Shown here: positions 27,001 to 38,930 of the stretch, piece by piece | How the letters are laid out: every line of letters starts with the position of its first letter | How positions within the stretch are numbered: position 1 is the stretch's first letter | NCBI RefSeq assembly: GCF_949628265.1 | Contig: NC_088786.1 | Location: 35,671,681-35,735,680, forward strand | Reading direction: 5' to 3' | Length of the DNA stretch: 64,000 bases | Source: Cloeon dipterum | Taxonomy: Eukaryota; Arthropoda; Insecta; Ephemeroptera; Baetidae | Made by a program: the position numbers and the translations under genes | Notes under the pieces: generated by a model | Database searches by the model: none | Seen by the model: the letters and a program-made list of their open reading frames with translations, nothing else | What the model was told of the DNA's origin: nothing

Positions 27001-30000
27001 AACTTTTCACGGGTTGCGTTAAATGAAAGGAGAGACGGCAGACGCCGGCGTCTATATGTATAAAACTGCTTCATTTATTAGGAAGAAAAGTGGCACAGCT
27101 CCTTGCTTAGAGATCCTTCGTCGCACTGTAAAATCTAACTCACTTAACCAAGTTCGGAAATATCGACGGATGAGCGAGTCTCACGTGACCACAAGTTTAA
27201 ATTGGTTTTCAACTCTGTCTTTTCGCCCGCACTAATCCCCTGTAATACGAATGGCAATGAAAGTTGCGTGCAACGCACAGGAGGAGGAGAATGCATGGCC
27301 TCTTTTGAAGACGATACCGGTCTGCGGGTGCTTTGTGATAAATTAAATAAAGGCTTAATCTCGTGCATTGTGTGAGAAAACCAAATAAATTTTCCAGCCA
27401 GTGCCCCTGTATTCACTCGGCTGGCAATTTGGGGTGGCTTCTTTCGTATCGAGTGGAGTGGTGCGGCGTGGTAGATAGACTGAGCGCGCTCCTAATAGCA
27501 CAAAGGCTGTTGTTGCTCTTCTGTGCAGTCAAATAGCTTTAAGCCCTCGGGGCTGCAGCACACCACCACGCCGAGATTTTTCAATCTACCGTCATCAATC
27601 ATTCAGCTCTCGTGCCCAGCCTCAGCATGACGCACAATGCCTCCGATAAATCAGATCAAGTTGAGGAACATTGCGAAATTGATTAATTATACAGCTGTTT
27701 AAGTGTGTGGTGTAAGAGTTCCAAGAAGAGAGCTTTGGTGTGGTAAATCATGAAAAATTATCTTGCTCAAATTACCAACAAAATAGAGGAGATGGGTACA
27801 AGTGTAGCTACAATATAAAAATTATATAACTACATCTTTTGAAATAATGCTATTAATTAATGCTTAACCTAATCCACTTTATTCATAAAAAATATCCGTT
27901 ATCATAGTACGGTAGCACATCTGTGTTTTTCAATGAATTACATCACGATTCATAAAGTGCATTTTTTTTTAAATTCTTAAGCAAACTTTTTAACTCTCTT
28001 GATGGAAAATTAAAGAGCCAGAGAGGCATGAGTTCTCTATTACTTCATCTCCCAAGGCTTTTTCCCTGTCTTTTTGCACCTGCTTTGTTGTGTTTCAACG
28101 GCCATTAATTCGCAATTCGCGCTGAACTTATTTATTTACACTTCAGTTGTGCGGGAGTTGCAACAGCTGGAGTCTCATTAGTGTTTTTTTTCTTTTGCTC
28201 TTTACGATCAGCCCTTTTTTGCTTCGATGCGAGCTCGGTAACAGTGAAATCGTTCTCAGGAAGCGTAGTAATATTTTACAGCAAAGGGAGTGCGAGTCTA
28301 TTTATTTTTTATTTCACGCCGAAAATAAATACAAAAGTCCAGTGCGCGCCCTTCCCGGTCCGAGAGGACAGGGATACAAAGAGCAAAAATAAAAAAAAGA
28401 ACTGGAAGGCTTTATACTATATTCTATAAAACGAATGCTGTTCAAGTCTGTTTTGCCTTTGCTGCCAGAGAAAATAATTTTTACGAAACGTTTTTGGTTG
28501 AAAGCGCGCTGCGCATAAGTTTAGATGCTATCGGGCTAAGATTATATCACAATACGTGCCGTGGATATCAAAACAGGTTGAAAGGACAGTGTCAAAATAA
28601 CAAATTCTACTTCTTATAGCATAATATGAAATTGACCGTGAAGATATCTTTCGGATAACGGTTATTTTTCTTTGTCTGTTATTGGTGTTGCTTTACCTGC
28701 TTGCTGCAATAATATTCAATGGAAATATTTATTGAACGGACTCTCCCAATACGGACTGTTGGAAACGTATTCATATGTCACAAACAAATAAAGTTCACTG
28801 CAAATGTAAAAATGCAATAATTGATCTAACACTATAGAATAACTAAATATTAAGGCTTCAGAATTTTTTCGTCTCACTCCTTTAGCATGACAAGTTGAAT
28901 ATTTTTCAGAGCAGAGGATCAGAATTTTTGGTACATTTAGTCCCTCACAGAAATCTGTTGTGAATCCCTGGACGTGCGTGTAAACAAGCGAAGCTAATCC
29001 CAACGCACATGTGCGATGTATTTATGACACATCAACGTTGGATCACGACCTAATCCATTTGCTCAACGGAATTTAATCAAAACCAGACCAAAAGGACCGT
29101 ATATTCGTGTATGCTGTGCTCACAAAGTTGTAAGTGGCTGGAAGTAATTCTAGATAGAGATTGTTTGCTTTTCATTTAGAGCAAATTATTTCTCCACGAA
29201 TGCTGAGTGAGCCGAATATATTTGTTGTGGTTAAATCAATGTACGCCTGCGCTGAAATGAGGGCAGCAAAATAAAGAATCCAATTATATCTAAAAACGAA
29301 AAAACCGGGGGGAAATAAAAATATGGCTGCTGACATGAGCAAAATTAGTCTTGGTTTTTTTATCATGGTCCAGTCTATTACATTAGGGAAAATAGCTGAA
29401 AAAAAAACTAAATGCGTGGCTCTATATTAGGCACCCAAACGCGTTCGTTCAAGTACCAAATAATATACGTGTTTTAGAAAAAAGAAATTATGCATTATTT
29501 TTAGGCCACGACCACCCTCAAAAGATGACACTTTGATGACATAATCCTCCCTTTCCCAACATTTGTATGGTGTTTTATCTTTTGGTACTATTGCCGCTAA
29601 TAGTCACAGTTGACACAGTGTATTAGTCACCTTTCTTTTGTCCCGGTGACAAAAGCGGCAACACAAAAAGCGCTTTGAAAGCCATAAAACCTATTTTTCA
29701 TTTCTAACTCGCGTTCCTTGCTGTTGTCAAATGTGGCGATCGGCTCAGAAGTGCTTCTTGGAAATTGATTAATAAAATATATTTTCTAGCAGCGGGGGCC
29801 AGATGTGCGATAAAATTGGTTCGCACTGCGCAGATCCAAGACGGCGTCTGCATGGGGGGGGGAGCAAAAAGCTCTCTTTGAATTGCCGCACGAGTGTCAA
29901 GAGTTTGTTTTCACGATCCAAAAGACACAATTAAGTACAAGTAATGCAAATTATACGTCACAATATTGACGAAAACTTGGTTCTTTTCGCGCCATACCCC

Positions 30001-30310
30001 ACCGGACGCCATATCTGCGCGTCGCACGAATCTGGTCTAGAAAAACATTGCTGAGACCAAGAGCACTGGATAAACAAATAAAAATTGCATTATTTATCGA
30101 ATCCTATAACAAGCAAGAGTGAAAAATAATGTTATTCTGTTTCAGCTGATTGGTCCTCAGTTTATTCAAGCTATTCGACCCTCACTCGAAGAAAAATGGA
30201 CCGAGGAGCTGCAGGAAGCGTGGCTGCAGCTGTTTCGATACATGAGCTGCATAATGAAGTCTGCCATGGAACAAGAGCGTATAACAAGTGGAGTGGCGCC
30301 CACAAACTGA
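12058..30310 (+). CDS. GbX: Globin X, four exons over 18 kb
   Basis: Exons 12058-12266, 17417-17521, 22547-22667 and 30146-30310 splice in frame to 199 aa. The start MGNKHVKS has Gly2, so N-myristoylation is likely, and a Ser/Gln/Pro-rich extension of about 45 residues follows. The globin fold then runs VGVITFIS-LFETHPDV (helices B-C), FLPF with the CD1 Phe, KAHALR with the distal His E7, GQKHYFYG with the proximal His F8, and LQEAWLQLFRYMSCIMK (helix H). Introns fall at B12.2, E10.2 and G7.0 by my count, matching known globin X genes. Globin X is a heme protein, membrane-attached in vertebrates, with proposed redox or lipid-protection roles; the role here is inferred. The introns measure 5150, 5025 and 7478 bp and hold transposons plus a nested protease gene. 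The ATG was chosen for its MG start and its CACC context. Confidence 0.93.
12267..17416. other. Globin X intron 1
   Basis: I see no nested gene in this 5150-bp intron. It is AT-rich and contains only short open frames. A piece around 15920-15945 (GACGCGCAGATATGGCGTC) matches the end region of the family B hAT MITE found at 20577, 29790 and 49548, so it is probably a decayed fragment of that family. Confidence 0.7.
18788..18795 (+). promoter_or_regulatory. TATA box of the nested protease gene
   Basis: TATAAAAG lies 54 bp before the chosen protease start codon. A TCACAA initiator-like motif at about 18821 is 33 bp downstream of the first T, the normal TATA-to-start distance. This predicts a very short 5' leader. 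Confidence 0.6.
18842..19925 (+). CDS. Secreted S1-family serine protease, chymotrypsin-like, nested in globin X intron 2
   Basis: Seven exons (18842-18892, 18948-19123, 19183-19349, 19399-19503, 19555-19691, 19749-19925, with the first carrying the signal peptide; six of these boundaries are GT..AG and all phases match) give 270 aa. The order is: signal peptide MSVPVQTLALIYLLC, short propeptide, activation site IVGG, LTAAHC with catalytic His, NYDLALL with catalytic Asp, and GDSGG with catalytic Ser. The residue six before the catalytic Ser is Ser (SICHGDSGG), and the AFVS...C segment resembles brachyurin-type enzymes. Chymotrypsin-like cleavage is therefore likely. It is probably a digestive or immune protease, which the sequence cannot decide. 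An in-frame ATG at 18827 would add MLYRK; 18842 has the better context. Correction of the count: the six exon ranges listed are the complete model. Confidence 0.9.
19965..19970 (+). terminator. Poly(A) signal variant ATTAAA after the protease gene
   Basis: ATTAAA lies 40 nt after the protease stop codon and fits a short 3' UTR. It is weaker than AATAAA. Confidence 0.35.
20577..20812 (-). mobile_element. hAT-type MITE, family B copy 1, with intact 8-bp target duplication
   Basis: Terminal inverted repeats CAGCGGGGGCCAGAT and ATCTGGACCCCGCTG enclose about 236 bp. The exact 8-bp duplication GTATTTCT flanks both ends (20569-20576 and 20813-20820). An 8-bp duplication with CAG..CTG ends is characteristic of the hAT superfamily. 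There is no transposase frame, so it is non-autonomous. It lies inside globin X intron 2. Related copies are at 29790 and 49548. Confidence 0.9.
23032..23387. mobile_element. Palindromic MITE, family A copy 2
   Basis: The cleanest copy of family A. Its ends TTAAAGACCGTCTTTGACG and CGTCAAAGACGGTCTTTAA are perfect inverted repeats with TA at the edges. It lies in globin X intron 3. Confidence 0.9.
25792..25917 (+). pseudogene. C-terminal relic of a non-LTR retrotransposon reverse transcriptase
   Basis: An open frame of about 40 codons reads LPRLWHKLPRELKHLRLKNE and ends WLLLCD-stop. The RLWxxLPxxI/L pattern followed by a Lys-rich helix is typical of the extreme C-terminus of jockey/CR1-type reverse transcriptase polyproteins. 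No catalytic core was found nearby, so this is a 5'-truncated copy, as is usual for such elements. It lies in globin X intron 3. Confidence 0.55.
26120..26480. repeat. Direct repeat pair flanking a small TIR element
   Basis: About 60 bp at 26120-26180 (starting GCGACCAGAGCGCTC) recurs at 26418-26480 (GCGACCAAAGCGCTC) in the same orientation. Both end in ATTAAAGTTGG. Between them, 26177-26342 is bounded by a roughly 40-bp inverted repeat (GTGAAACCTGAAGGGATGCC on the left, GGCATCCCTTTAGGTTTCAC on the right), which looks like a MITE. The arrangement suggests an element inserted at the edge of a tandemly repeated piece. Confidence 0.65.
28340..28397 (+). repeat. 3' fragment of SINE-like family D
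   Basis: Only the terminal piece is present (CAGTGCGCGCCCTTCCCGG, then GAGCAAAAAT and an A-rich run). It is severely 5'-truncated, as expected of retroposed copies. Confidence 0.7.
29790..30034 (+). mobile_element. hAT-type MITE, family B copy 2
   Basis: It begins CAGCGGGGGCCAGATGTGCG and runs in the opposite orientation to the copy at 20577. The right end is truncated or decayed after AATCTG, and the 8-bp flanking duplication is no longer clear. It ends about 110 bp upstream of globin X exon 4, close to the acceptor region. Confidence 0.8.
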
Positions 30311-30669
30311 GAAGCCCATATATACGGGTAAGTATAATACATAGAAAAAGCAGCACGTCTGCTCTTGACCACATTGAAAAATGAGAAGGGACTCCTCGCT
30401 ATATGTAATGTGTCCGTCACTGGAGACTAAGGAGAGCAAAAGTTAATTTGTATTCCGGCATTATATACATGCAGCAGGCTCGCTGCCTGTGTATTGGATT
30501 ACTTTCTGATATATGGACATTTGCCCAGCCTGCTCCTCCGCAAATTGGATCTTTTTCTCTTGGGGTTGATCGGAAAAGAATTCTAGTGCGGTGTGATTTC
30601 CTGACGTCGCCAAAGTGAGGAAACGGCTACTCAAGTAAAATTACCCAATGTAAAGTGAGGTTGTTTTAA

Positions 30670-31030
30670 TTACAGACCGTCTTTTATGACGTTTCTGAGC
30701 ACACCAATCGATTCTTCAGGGTCGAATTAGGTAATGTGGATCATTTTTCTCACCAAAAAGTCAATATAGAGCGACGTGCGAACTTTTCCCCGCCAAAAGG
30801 ATATGAACGAGAAGTGCGCACTTGCAGAGAGACCGCCTGTACGAATGACTTCTTTGGCAGATCCAGTAAGATCTGACGCATGCGCACTTATCGCATTCAT
30901 ATTGTTTTGGCGGGAAAAAAGTTCGCATTTCGCGCTGTACTTTTTGGTCGGAAAAAATATCCACTTTACCTAATTCGACCTTCAAGAATCGAGTGGCGTG
31001 TTCAGAAACTTCGTCAAAGACGATCTGTAA
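30670..31030. mobile_element. Palindromic MITE, family A copy 3
   Basis: Ends read TTACAGACCGTC and GATCTGTAA, so the outermost bases differ from other copies (C/G in place of A/T) while staying complementary. That shows TA is the target duplication and the next base belongs to the inverted repeat. It lies 360 bp past the globin X stop codon. Confidence 0.85.
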
Positions 31031-32774
31031 CTATTTTACATAGTTCTAGAAATTCCGACTGCACAAAACGTTTAAATAACTAAATATAGTAACGTACTTT
31101 GCTGAATTCAGCAATCCTTTTGACTTGATAAACCTCAATCACGTAAATTTTTCAAATAGATATTTATCTCTGCTGGCCAAATTCTGTTTTAGGAATAAAC
31201 GTACTGACATAGCATGTAGAATGGATTGTTTGCTCATTTTGTAGCATTGCCATGTCTTTTTCATTTGAAACAGCTGCGGCTGATTCTGTTGCACAGAATG
31301 AGCGCCAGCCATACACTCTTGATCCCAAGTTTCATCAAACCTCGATTCGTCCACCTCTGACAAGCCCCTCTGAGGCCATATATGACTCGCGCATGCGACC
31401 ATATATACTATATTAGGAAATAAAAACAAGTTGCCAGAAGGGTTGTTGACACTCGTGTCATCCAAAATCTCTAAAATAAACAATTTGAAATTCGTACATG
31501 TCGTAAATCAATTTTTTCGTCATGCGCAAGTCAAACTAGCCTCGAAAATATAGTACATGACGCACGTTGCATGTTGTGATCGACCAGGCCTGTCCCTGGA
31601 TGATTTTGATTAGTGACATCAACATAATTCCGCGGGGCTTCTGGGCTTATGCCGTGAGTCAAAATGTGACGTGTGTTGTACGAGATTTTCGCGACAACTC
31701 ATGGGGGATGAAGCAAAATGCGTCCGGGTGAAACATTGCGGGGAAAGCGACTGCTCCATCCCTCTTTAATTCCATTGTCATGAGGCGCACGCTGCGTGCT
31801 TTCTGCGTAACCAAACTAATTATTGTTGTTTCACTTTTTTCTGCTGCGTATGGAGCATGGAATTTGGCGGTTTGAGGTTTGGACGATATTGAAATATGCC
31901 AGAGTGAAATAAACTTTTTCAGAGGACGGAAATTCTCCATCAGAAAAAAATAATACCTTTTTATTTTTGTTGGGCATGCTCAACTCACATTTATTGTATC
32001 GCAAACTCTGCTCTACTCGATGATTTAGGGATGCCAGCTATTGAAACTCCAATAGCAGAGGAAAAACACTAGATTCTAATCCAGATTAAATCCAAATTAA
32101 TAGAAAATGGGTTCGGTGCAGACCTCGGTTCCGTGTATGGAAAATTAAATATAAGCTCACTTTGAAAAGACGAAAAAATGAATAAGATTGGCGAAATCTT
32201 TAGATAAAAAGAAAATATATTTGTCGAATTTATTACACACTTAACGAGATCTATGGTGATGTGCGTAGCGAAAATGTGTAGCGACAAATATATAAAAAAT
32301 TGGAAAGGCTTAGTAAAGGGGTAAAAATTTAGATATTGAAATAATTGCGCTTATCAAAAAAGGTTCTACTCAACAATTCTTCTAGCAGCCGTCTCTCTAA
32401 TCACAAAATCTGTATTGTCGTCGTTCTTCTCACGGCTCAAAAAGTGTGGTCGGTTTGGCGCATGCAGAGTGGAAATAGGTTGGTCATTCCACACGGACAC
32501 AATAATTGGCGATGTCCGTACCTCTCCTGTACGATGCCCAGGAAGGCGCTGCAGGAAATTTTGTTATATTTAAGGAAATAAAGCAAGTTAAAACATTTTC
32601 AGAGTGTGATGAATAGGGCTGTGAATTTTAGACGATTTTTTTGGCTAAAATAGTTGACTATTTTTAGACTGTTTCTAATAGCTAAAAAATACGGTTTTTG
32701 TCAATTTAGACGGTTTTATTTTTCATTGTTACCTTCGCGTTTTATTATATATTTCAGACAAATTCATGTCACTT

Positions 32775-32856
32775 TTTGATCCGAAAAAATATCAAATTTG
32801 CCTAATTCGAACCTCAAGAATCGGTTCGTGTGCTCAAACTTTTCGTCAAAGGGGTG
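32775..32856. repeat. Half-element fragment of MITE family A
   Basis: Only one arm is present (TTTTTGATCCGAAAAAATAT through CCTCAAGAATCGGTT to TTTCGTCAAAG). The other arm is missing. Confidence 0.6.
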
Positions 32857-33351
32857 AATTACGGCTACGCTGGGTAACAATGTTTCAAAAAGTCGTTTCA
32901 AAAAACGGTGCCGTAATCCCGTTTTAAAAAAAAAATATTTGTTCATAATGGTAAACACGGACTAAATTAAAATATTAGAATACCTATAATTGTTTTTAAG
33001 GACTATTTCTCAAGAACAATCGTCATGCTTTATTAGATTCTACAATTATTACTAAATAACATTATTTGCTCTCTATAGAGGTTTAATTACGTCGAAATTT
33101 TGTAACCGTAAGTTAACAACATAATGGGCTGTTTAATTTCTTTTATTTTGTGATCTACATATGCTTATGATGTCATAACACCTTACTTAAGGCATTTATT
33201 ACAACTTAACTGTATTAAAGTTTTAAAATAAAAAAAAAACAACGATCGAAATGCATAGTTGAAAACTTCTTTTTTCATTTTTTTATATAACTGGAAGAAG
33301 GGATATTTTTTTAATTATCTCTAGCTTTGAAATTGACATTCGTTCTAGTGC

Positions 33352-33402
33352 AGTGCGCGCCCTTTCCGGTCCTCGGACAGGGATAAAAAGAGCAAAAAAA
33401 AA
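33352..33402 (+). repeat. 3' fragment of SINE-like family D
   Basis: It contains CAGTGCGCGCCCTTTCCGG, CTCGGACAGGGATAAAAAG and a GAGCAAAAAAAAA tail. This is a truncated copy of the family seen in full at 38511. Confidence 0.75.
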
Positions 33403-36299
33403 GAAGTTGCCACTGCACGAGTAAGAAAAAAAATCCATATTGACCAGCGTAGAAATTAAATTGCGCTTGCTGGCTCTTCTTGCTATCTCACGTTGAGTGG
33501 CCATGGACAGCAAGCAATGTGTGGTGGCAAAATAAACTAGTGTGTGCTTGTGTGCGTTGAGCCAATATTTTCATGCACTCCATTCGCGGCATTCGTCAAA
33601 CAGACCGCGCAGCCAAAATGTGAGCTTTCTGGGTGACAAAGCCAGCAAAATTGCTTTTTCTCTTTTCCACTTTTCTTCTTACTGTCGACATGCTGGAAGC
33701 TGATGCGAGAAAAAGTTGGCATTCCTCGCCCACCCCACACGTGCACCTGAAAATTCTAATATTAACCTCGTGTGCTCTGCACATTTTCATCTCGCGAGAA
33801 TTTCGTGCGATACTAAAATACCGATGCTTATTTGCTTACAGGACCTGTCTCGGCCTGCAGCTCAAGAAAAATGCGTCATCCGCGTACTTTTCTCGTCGCT
33901 GCTCGGGAATATTACCTCGGAGAATGTCTGCTGCTGGAATCCTTCAAGATACGCACGTGGACAAGACATCAGACATTATATTGTGTTTTAAAACTCATTT
34001 TTTAATACTAACTAAAGCGCCTCTCTGAACTGCGAAACGGAAACGACTCGTTTTAAGGAGGGGGTTTAAATTTGCATTTAAATACGAGCTGTTTCCCGCG
34101 AAACCGCACTTGAGAGAAGTGCTTTTGATCCTTATATTTAATAATGTGTTGAAGTTATCCTAATTTCAACCCTCACACAGGGAATATTTGCAAGTGCTCG
34201 CATAATTACGTGCCAGCCACGCGTGCACTTCGGCTTTTCTCCACAATATCAGGACAGCTCCTCGCTTCTCGTTGTTTTGCTCCCTTGGTTTGAAGTTACT
34301 GCTAAAAGCCCTTTCGATTTGCGCCACCAACATCGCGTATCGAGGCTTTTTCGCTAATGGCAACCACTCTGAGCGCGAGGCGATAAACAACACACGAGCT
34401 TTCGAATAGGCAGGGGGAGTGCATTGTTTTTAAAATATCCAATTCAGGAAAATTAATACAGCAAAATTTTCCAATTATTTTGATTATTATAAGTGCTGTT
34501 CAACATCAAAGTTAATTTTCAATTACTCCACCGATATTAAATTACGCTGCACCGTCATTTATCGGATATTTGCCTGTAATAACAGCATAGAAACTCGATA
34601 AAGTATATATTAAATTTGATCGGTGCACGATGTAAATTTTGCGTCCGCCAGCAGCGCTATATTTCCAAGATCGGATTGGTAATGTTTCTAGCATACGGAT
34701 AATTGGTGTTTCTGTTGTCTTGCACCCATTTGCAGGCGTCGAATTAAAAAAAATTATTTACGCAATCGAGCAACATGATTAATTATGTTACGAAAGAGCT
34801 CTATAAATAATTTGAATTTTCCATTAAATTCTTGCAAGGAAATCCAAGTTTTACGATGTGTGTGTTTGGAAACATATGCCTAATGACTATAATAAAAAAT
34901 TTATAGGAATATAGTGTAAATAAACATGACATTGCTCTTTATATTAATTGAATTAAATATATTGTATGAATGTAAGTGGTTAGTCAGTAATGTATCCTAA
35001 AATAAATGTGATGTTATCCTTGGGAAGAAAAAAAGTTCGTTTAATTTATTAAATTAATTGGACGGTGCCATATATGCAGCTCAAATGCAATGGCCTCGGC
35101 TTCTTTAAGAAGTGCATTATTGTGAGAACGAATTGCGGCGCGATGATGTGTATTACCCTGGGGTGACAACCCTTCGCACCCCAAACTCCAGCAGCCACCC
35201 GCCTGAACTGAGCTCGGCCAAAACGTGTTCGACTTCCACGTTGTCACTTCGATTTAACTAAAAACTTCCACTCAATCAATTGTTACATATTTTTGCCGCT
35301 TCTCTCAAAGTCAATTTTCTTGCTGCATACTTTTGAATAATGATAATTTTCACAAGTCTGTAACTAGAAGAGGAATATCACATCTGCAATCGTTTTTAGG
35401 TTCGTTATTCAAATTAAATCGAATATAAATATACTTTTTTGTACGCAGCATGATGAATAAACGGCGTTCATTTCTCCAAATTTAATTAAAACCAACAGTT
35501 TGGCGTCGTCTGTGGCGAGAAATCGATTTCCACTTAGGCTTGTCGAGCATTGACGCCACACTCAAGCGCCCCATCGCTAAATTGAATGTTGATGAGGGGA
35601 ATATTGTCCCTTTTAAAGGTCAAGCATGCTGTGCCTTCAGGAATGCCATAATAATGCAGATTTGGCCTTAGTATTCAGGGCACGGAGAGGCGATTATCAA
35701 ACCTATGGTGTGGCATTATATTCTGTCGAGAGGGAAAAAGAAAAATACAGGATTTTTAGCTGTCCTGGCATATCATCAAAGAAGGACATATAATCAGAGC
35801 TATTTTCTTGCATAAATAATTATTGTATAAATGGAGTCGTCGCCTACGATCATTTTTGGCAATATTTTGCTATTTCTGTTGGCCGTTTCTTGCATTATTT
35901 TTAATATACTTTGACTATGCACTAAGCAAGAATAGAGGGGTGAATAAAATATAAACGAAACAAAGAAAAACAGCTCCTATTTCCAGCTTGTGGTGCAAGT
36001 CTCGGCACACATCAATACGCATTTTATGCTTGCTTTAAAAGTGTTAAATGTAGGAAAAACAAGTTTCTAGAACCATAGAGGTTTGAACCTATATAATCAA
36101 GTGTCAGCTTAAATTTTAAAAGCACAATTCACGTGTTTTTAAAGCAAACGGGATTAAGGATGTGTCCTATAATAACATGTGTTTGGTATTTAAAAATAAC
36201 ATTTGTGTTTTTGAACCCTATATTTTTATAATAGCCGCGCAAAGATGTGTGCTTATAGGTGCAGTGCGTAACGAGGACAGTGAAAAAGAGAAGAACCCC

Positions 36300-36400
36300 C
36301 GAATGGAGTGCACCCCGTTTCAAGATTTTGCCGTGAGCCAGCAGCCGCCTGTATTAGATTTAATCGGCTAAGCTGGTTTAGCCAGCAGCCGACAGAAATT
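36300..36400 (+). repeat. Repeat family H, copy 1
   Basis: The segment with GAGCCAGCAGCCG and CGGCTAAGCTGGTTTAG matches, in opposite orientation, the segment at 59140-59260 (GTCGGCTGCTGACTAAACC, then GGCCGCTGCTGGCTC). Both neighbourhoods also carry a (C)CCC-TTTCA type block. The class is unknown. Confidence 0.5.
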
Positions 36401-37496
36401 GGGCGGACCTCTAGCTCCCTGCCTAGCTGTGCGAACCTTTTGTATCATCCAGGCAGAGGGACTCTATTTTTAACGTGTCTTCCCTTTTTCCCTGCCCTTG
36501 CTAAACACAGCACGCCACTCTTCACTATTCAACACTCAACAAACAGAAAAATAGAGGGTTAAGAAAGGGGCAATCGCATCAATATTATTTTCAACATTGC
36601 CGCAAATCCTCGCCTATATTCGTTCCATTATTCCATTTAGGATCAACAGGGAGATCCGACAATAAGGCGACAGACGGGTTTCGAACAAATAAATAAGGTA
36701 TCAAGAAATCCGACAAAAGATTGTTAACACGTCATCGAGGGTTTCAGCATACAAATAATGACCGCTTACATTTTATCTTTTAAAATCTTTCATTTTTCAT
36801 TTATATAACAAAAACATTTATCCCAGACCCATTGGCCCAAGTGACCGACCCAAAGGTTAATCCGGCTAATGGTTTCTTTGTAGGCATTTTATCTGACAAC
36901 GCGACAAACCTATTATATATATATATTTTTTTGGTTGAGCTTTAACTGTTCTTTTACAAATTCCAACTGACAAGTTATTTATGAGTCATGTGTACTATTG
37001 GGTGACCCTCTAATGGATACCAAGCCCCACCGCACGCAGCTGCCACACCTCGCACAGCCACCGAAAGAGCTAAAAATAAGCGATCTAGAAACAGTCATCA
37101 GGTGGCGCGACCTGAGGAAATTCGGTAACATGCGAGGGTTTAAAATCGTCCAAGTACAGTAAAATAATTAAAAACGCGCAGCGGAACTGATTTCAGGTCG
37201 CGCTACCTTGAAAGGCAAATTTGCACCTAAAAGTGCATAAAAAGCCCTGTCTGATGAGGGGTCGTGGTCGACGATAGCACAAACGGTAGAATTTTGACTA
37301 CAATCTGGACAGTGGCGTGCATGCGAGCGAGTTCACACGTCGTCGAGGGCAAATCTGAAAAATAAATTCCTTAAGCCATACAATGACTAAACTCGAAAAT
37401 GTGAAAACCCTAAAAATCGTTTTTGATAAAACCCTCACGCGCATTTTTCAAATAGTTCATGGCACCTAAAAAAACTTACAAAAATTTAGAAGCGTA

Positions 37497-38025
37497 ACCC
37501 TAGAGAAAATAAGAGTACAACTTGTTAAGAGCTTAATCGTGCCTCAGTTTGACTATGGTGAGATATTGTGTTGTAATCTCAGTACCTGTCAATTAAATAA
37601 GCTACAAAAACTTTCTGCTCTCTATTAAAAATGTCCAATAATATTTAATGTAGTCGATAGGAGAAATCTGTACGTGTATGTGCAGACACACAAAATTCTG
37701 TATAAAAATTGTCTTCTTATCTGTGCCCTTTAGTAACCAAAATGTATGATGTAAATCTTTTTGGCAGGACGGAAGATTGCATCGAATGAAACTGCTGGCC
37801 CATTTATAAGTGTTTATACCGATATGTAGGTTCGTTTGGTGCACAGAATTTCACGAAAAGAATAAACGGTTTATAAAAATCAGGAAAACGAACGTTGTGA
37901 GACCCTATTTCGCCACACATCGTTTAACGTTGAAGTGCCTGAAATTTTTTCCACCTGAAGTACCGGATGTGTCTCAACGACAACCTAAACGCTTCTCAGG
38001 AAGTTTTAAAAGAATGTTTTTTTAA
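37497..38025 (+). pseudogene. Broken reverse transcriptase C-terminal region of a non-LTR element
   Basis: The first piece, 37497-37628, reads KIRVQLVKSLIVPQFDYGEI, a pattern typical of the thumb/connection region of CR1/jockey-type reverse transcriptases. Several stops and frame changes follow. A second piece ending at 38025 reads ATHRLTLKCLKFFPPEVPDV, then GSFKRMFF-stop, resembling the C-terminal end of the same proteins. The element is inactive. The catalytic core is absent from the window. Confidence 0.5.
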
Positions 38026-38510
38026 AAGAATTATCGAATCACCTGAATCTTTCAAACAATCATGAGCAAACCGAAATTGTTTGTCTGTATAAGGTAATGT
38101 ATTGGGAAATTGTTCTGCAGAACCATAATAAAGATTACTTTGAAACTAAACTTGAGTTTTGAGTTAAGGCACTCTGCGTTTTATGTATTTCCTTACTTTT
38201 CCTTGAACGACAAGCGAGCACTGTTTAACTTAAAGTAGTTTTCCACCTCAAACTGTATTGGCCAACTGGCCGCTGAAGAAATTAAAGAGAAATAGGGAAG
38301 ACGAACCACCGCGGCAGCGATAATCGAGCTCTGCTTGGCATACGTCAGGAATAGTCCCAGTTCTGCAAGCTGTGAATTACGGGGTCTGACGGTACTAATA
38401 ATATTAACTTGTTTCTCTGTGTTGCACATGCTTAAATTTAATGTTAATGCCCAGAGTGTCGGTGGCGCAATGTGCCCATTTCAGCGATTCGTGCGCAAAA
38501 CTCCCCCATA

Positions 38511-38930
38511 AGCTTGGCTCGCATTTTTAAGGCATTCTCAGGAGTGTCAAAGCAATGGGAGGTATATTTGAGCAGTTCGGAGATCTAATACTGGCTACCC
38601 AAAATGTGAGAGATGGCAAAAAGTGGTTAGTTTAGTGACTCGAAATGCTCAAATTGCTCAACGGGCTGGGAGGCGCACCTGCGCCGACTCGCTACTTGCT
38701 GGTTTGCACCTTTCCAGCATGCGTGATTTGGCTTCACGGGACAAATGTCTAGCGTTTCAATGCAGTCCTCGGTGCGGAGGCAAGTGGCCCTTCAGTGGGC
38801 TGGGTCCCTGTGCGGCCTGGTGCGCCCATGTCATCCGTTCGCGGTGTTATTGGCACCAGGGTTTCAGCATTCGTGCTAGTGCAGTGCGCGCCCTTCCCTC
38901 TCCTCGGACAGGCATAAAAAGAGCAAAAAA
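38511..38930 (+). mobile_element. SINE-like retroposon, family D, full-length copy
   Basis: It runs from GCTTGGCTCGCATTTTTAAG to CGGACAGGCATAAAAAGAGC with an A-rich end. It includes the 33-bp internal block (GAGGCGCACC...TACTTGCTGG) that is absent from the copies at 53705 and 59391. No protein is encoded. A one-sided A-rich tail and frequent 5' truncation of other copies support retroposition. I found no convincing tRNA-type promoter boxes. Confidence 0.75.

Larger units (their letters stand above)
30311..36299. other. Gene-poor stretch after globin X
   Basis: No coding exon was recognised. The stretch is AT-rich with numerous stop codons in all frames. It contains family A copies at 30670-31030 and 32775-32856 and a SINE-like 3' fragment at 33352-33402. 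The globin X 3' UTR must begin here, but I could not fix its end. Confidence 0.6.
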
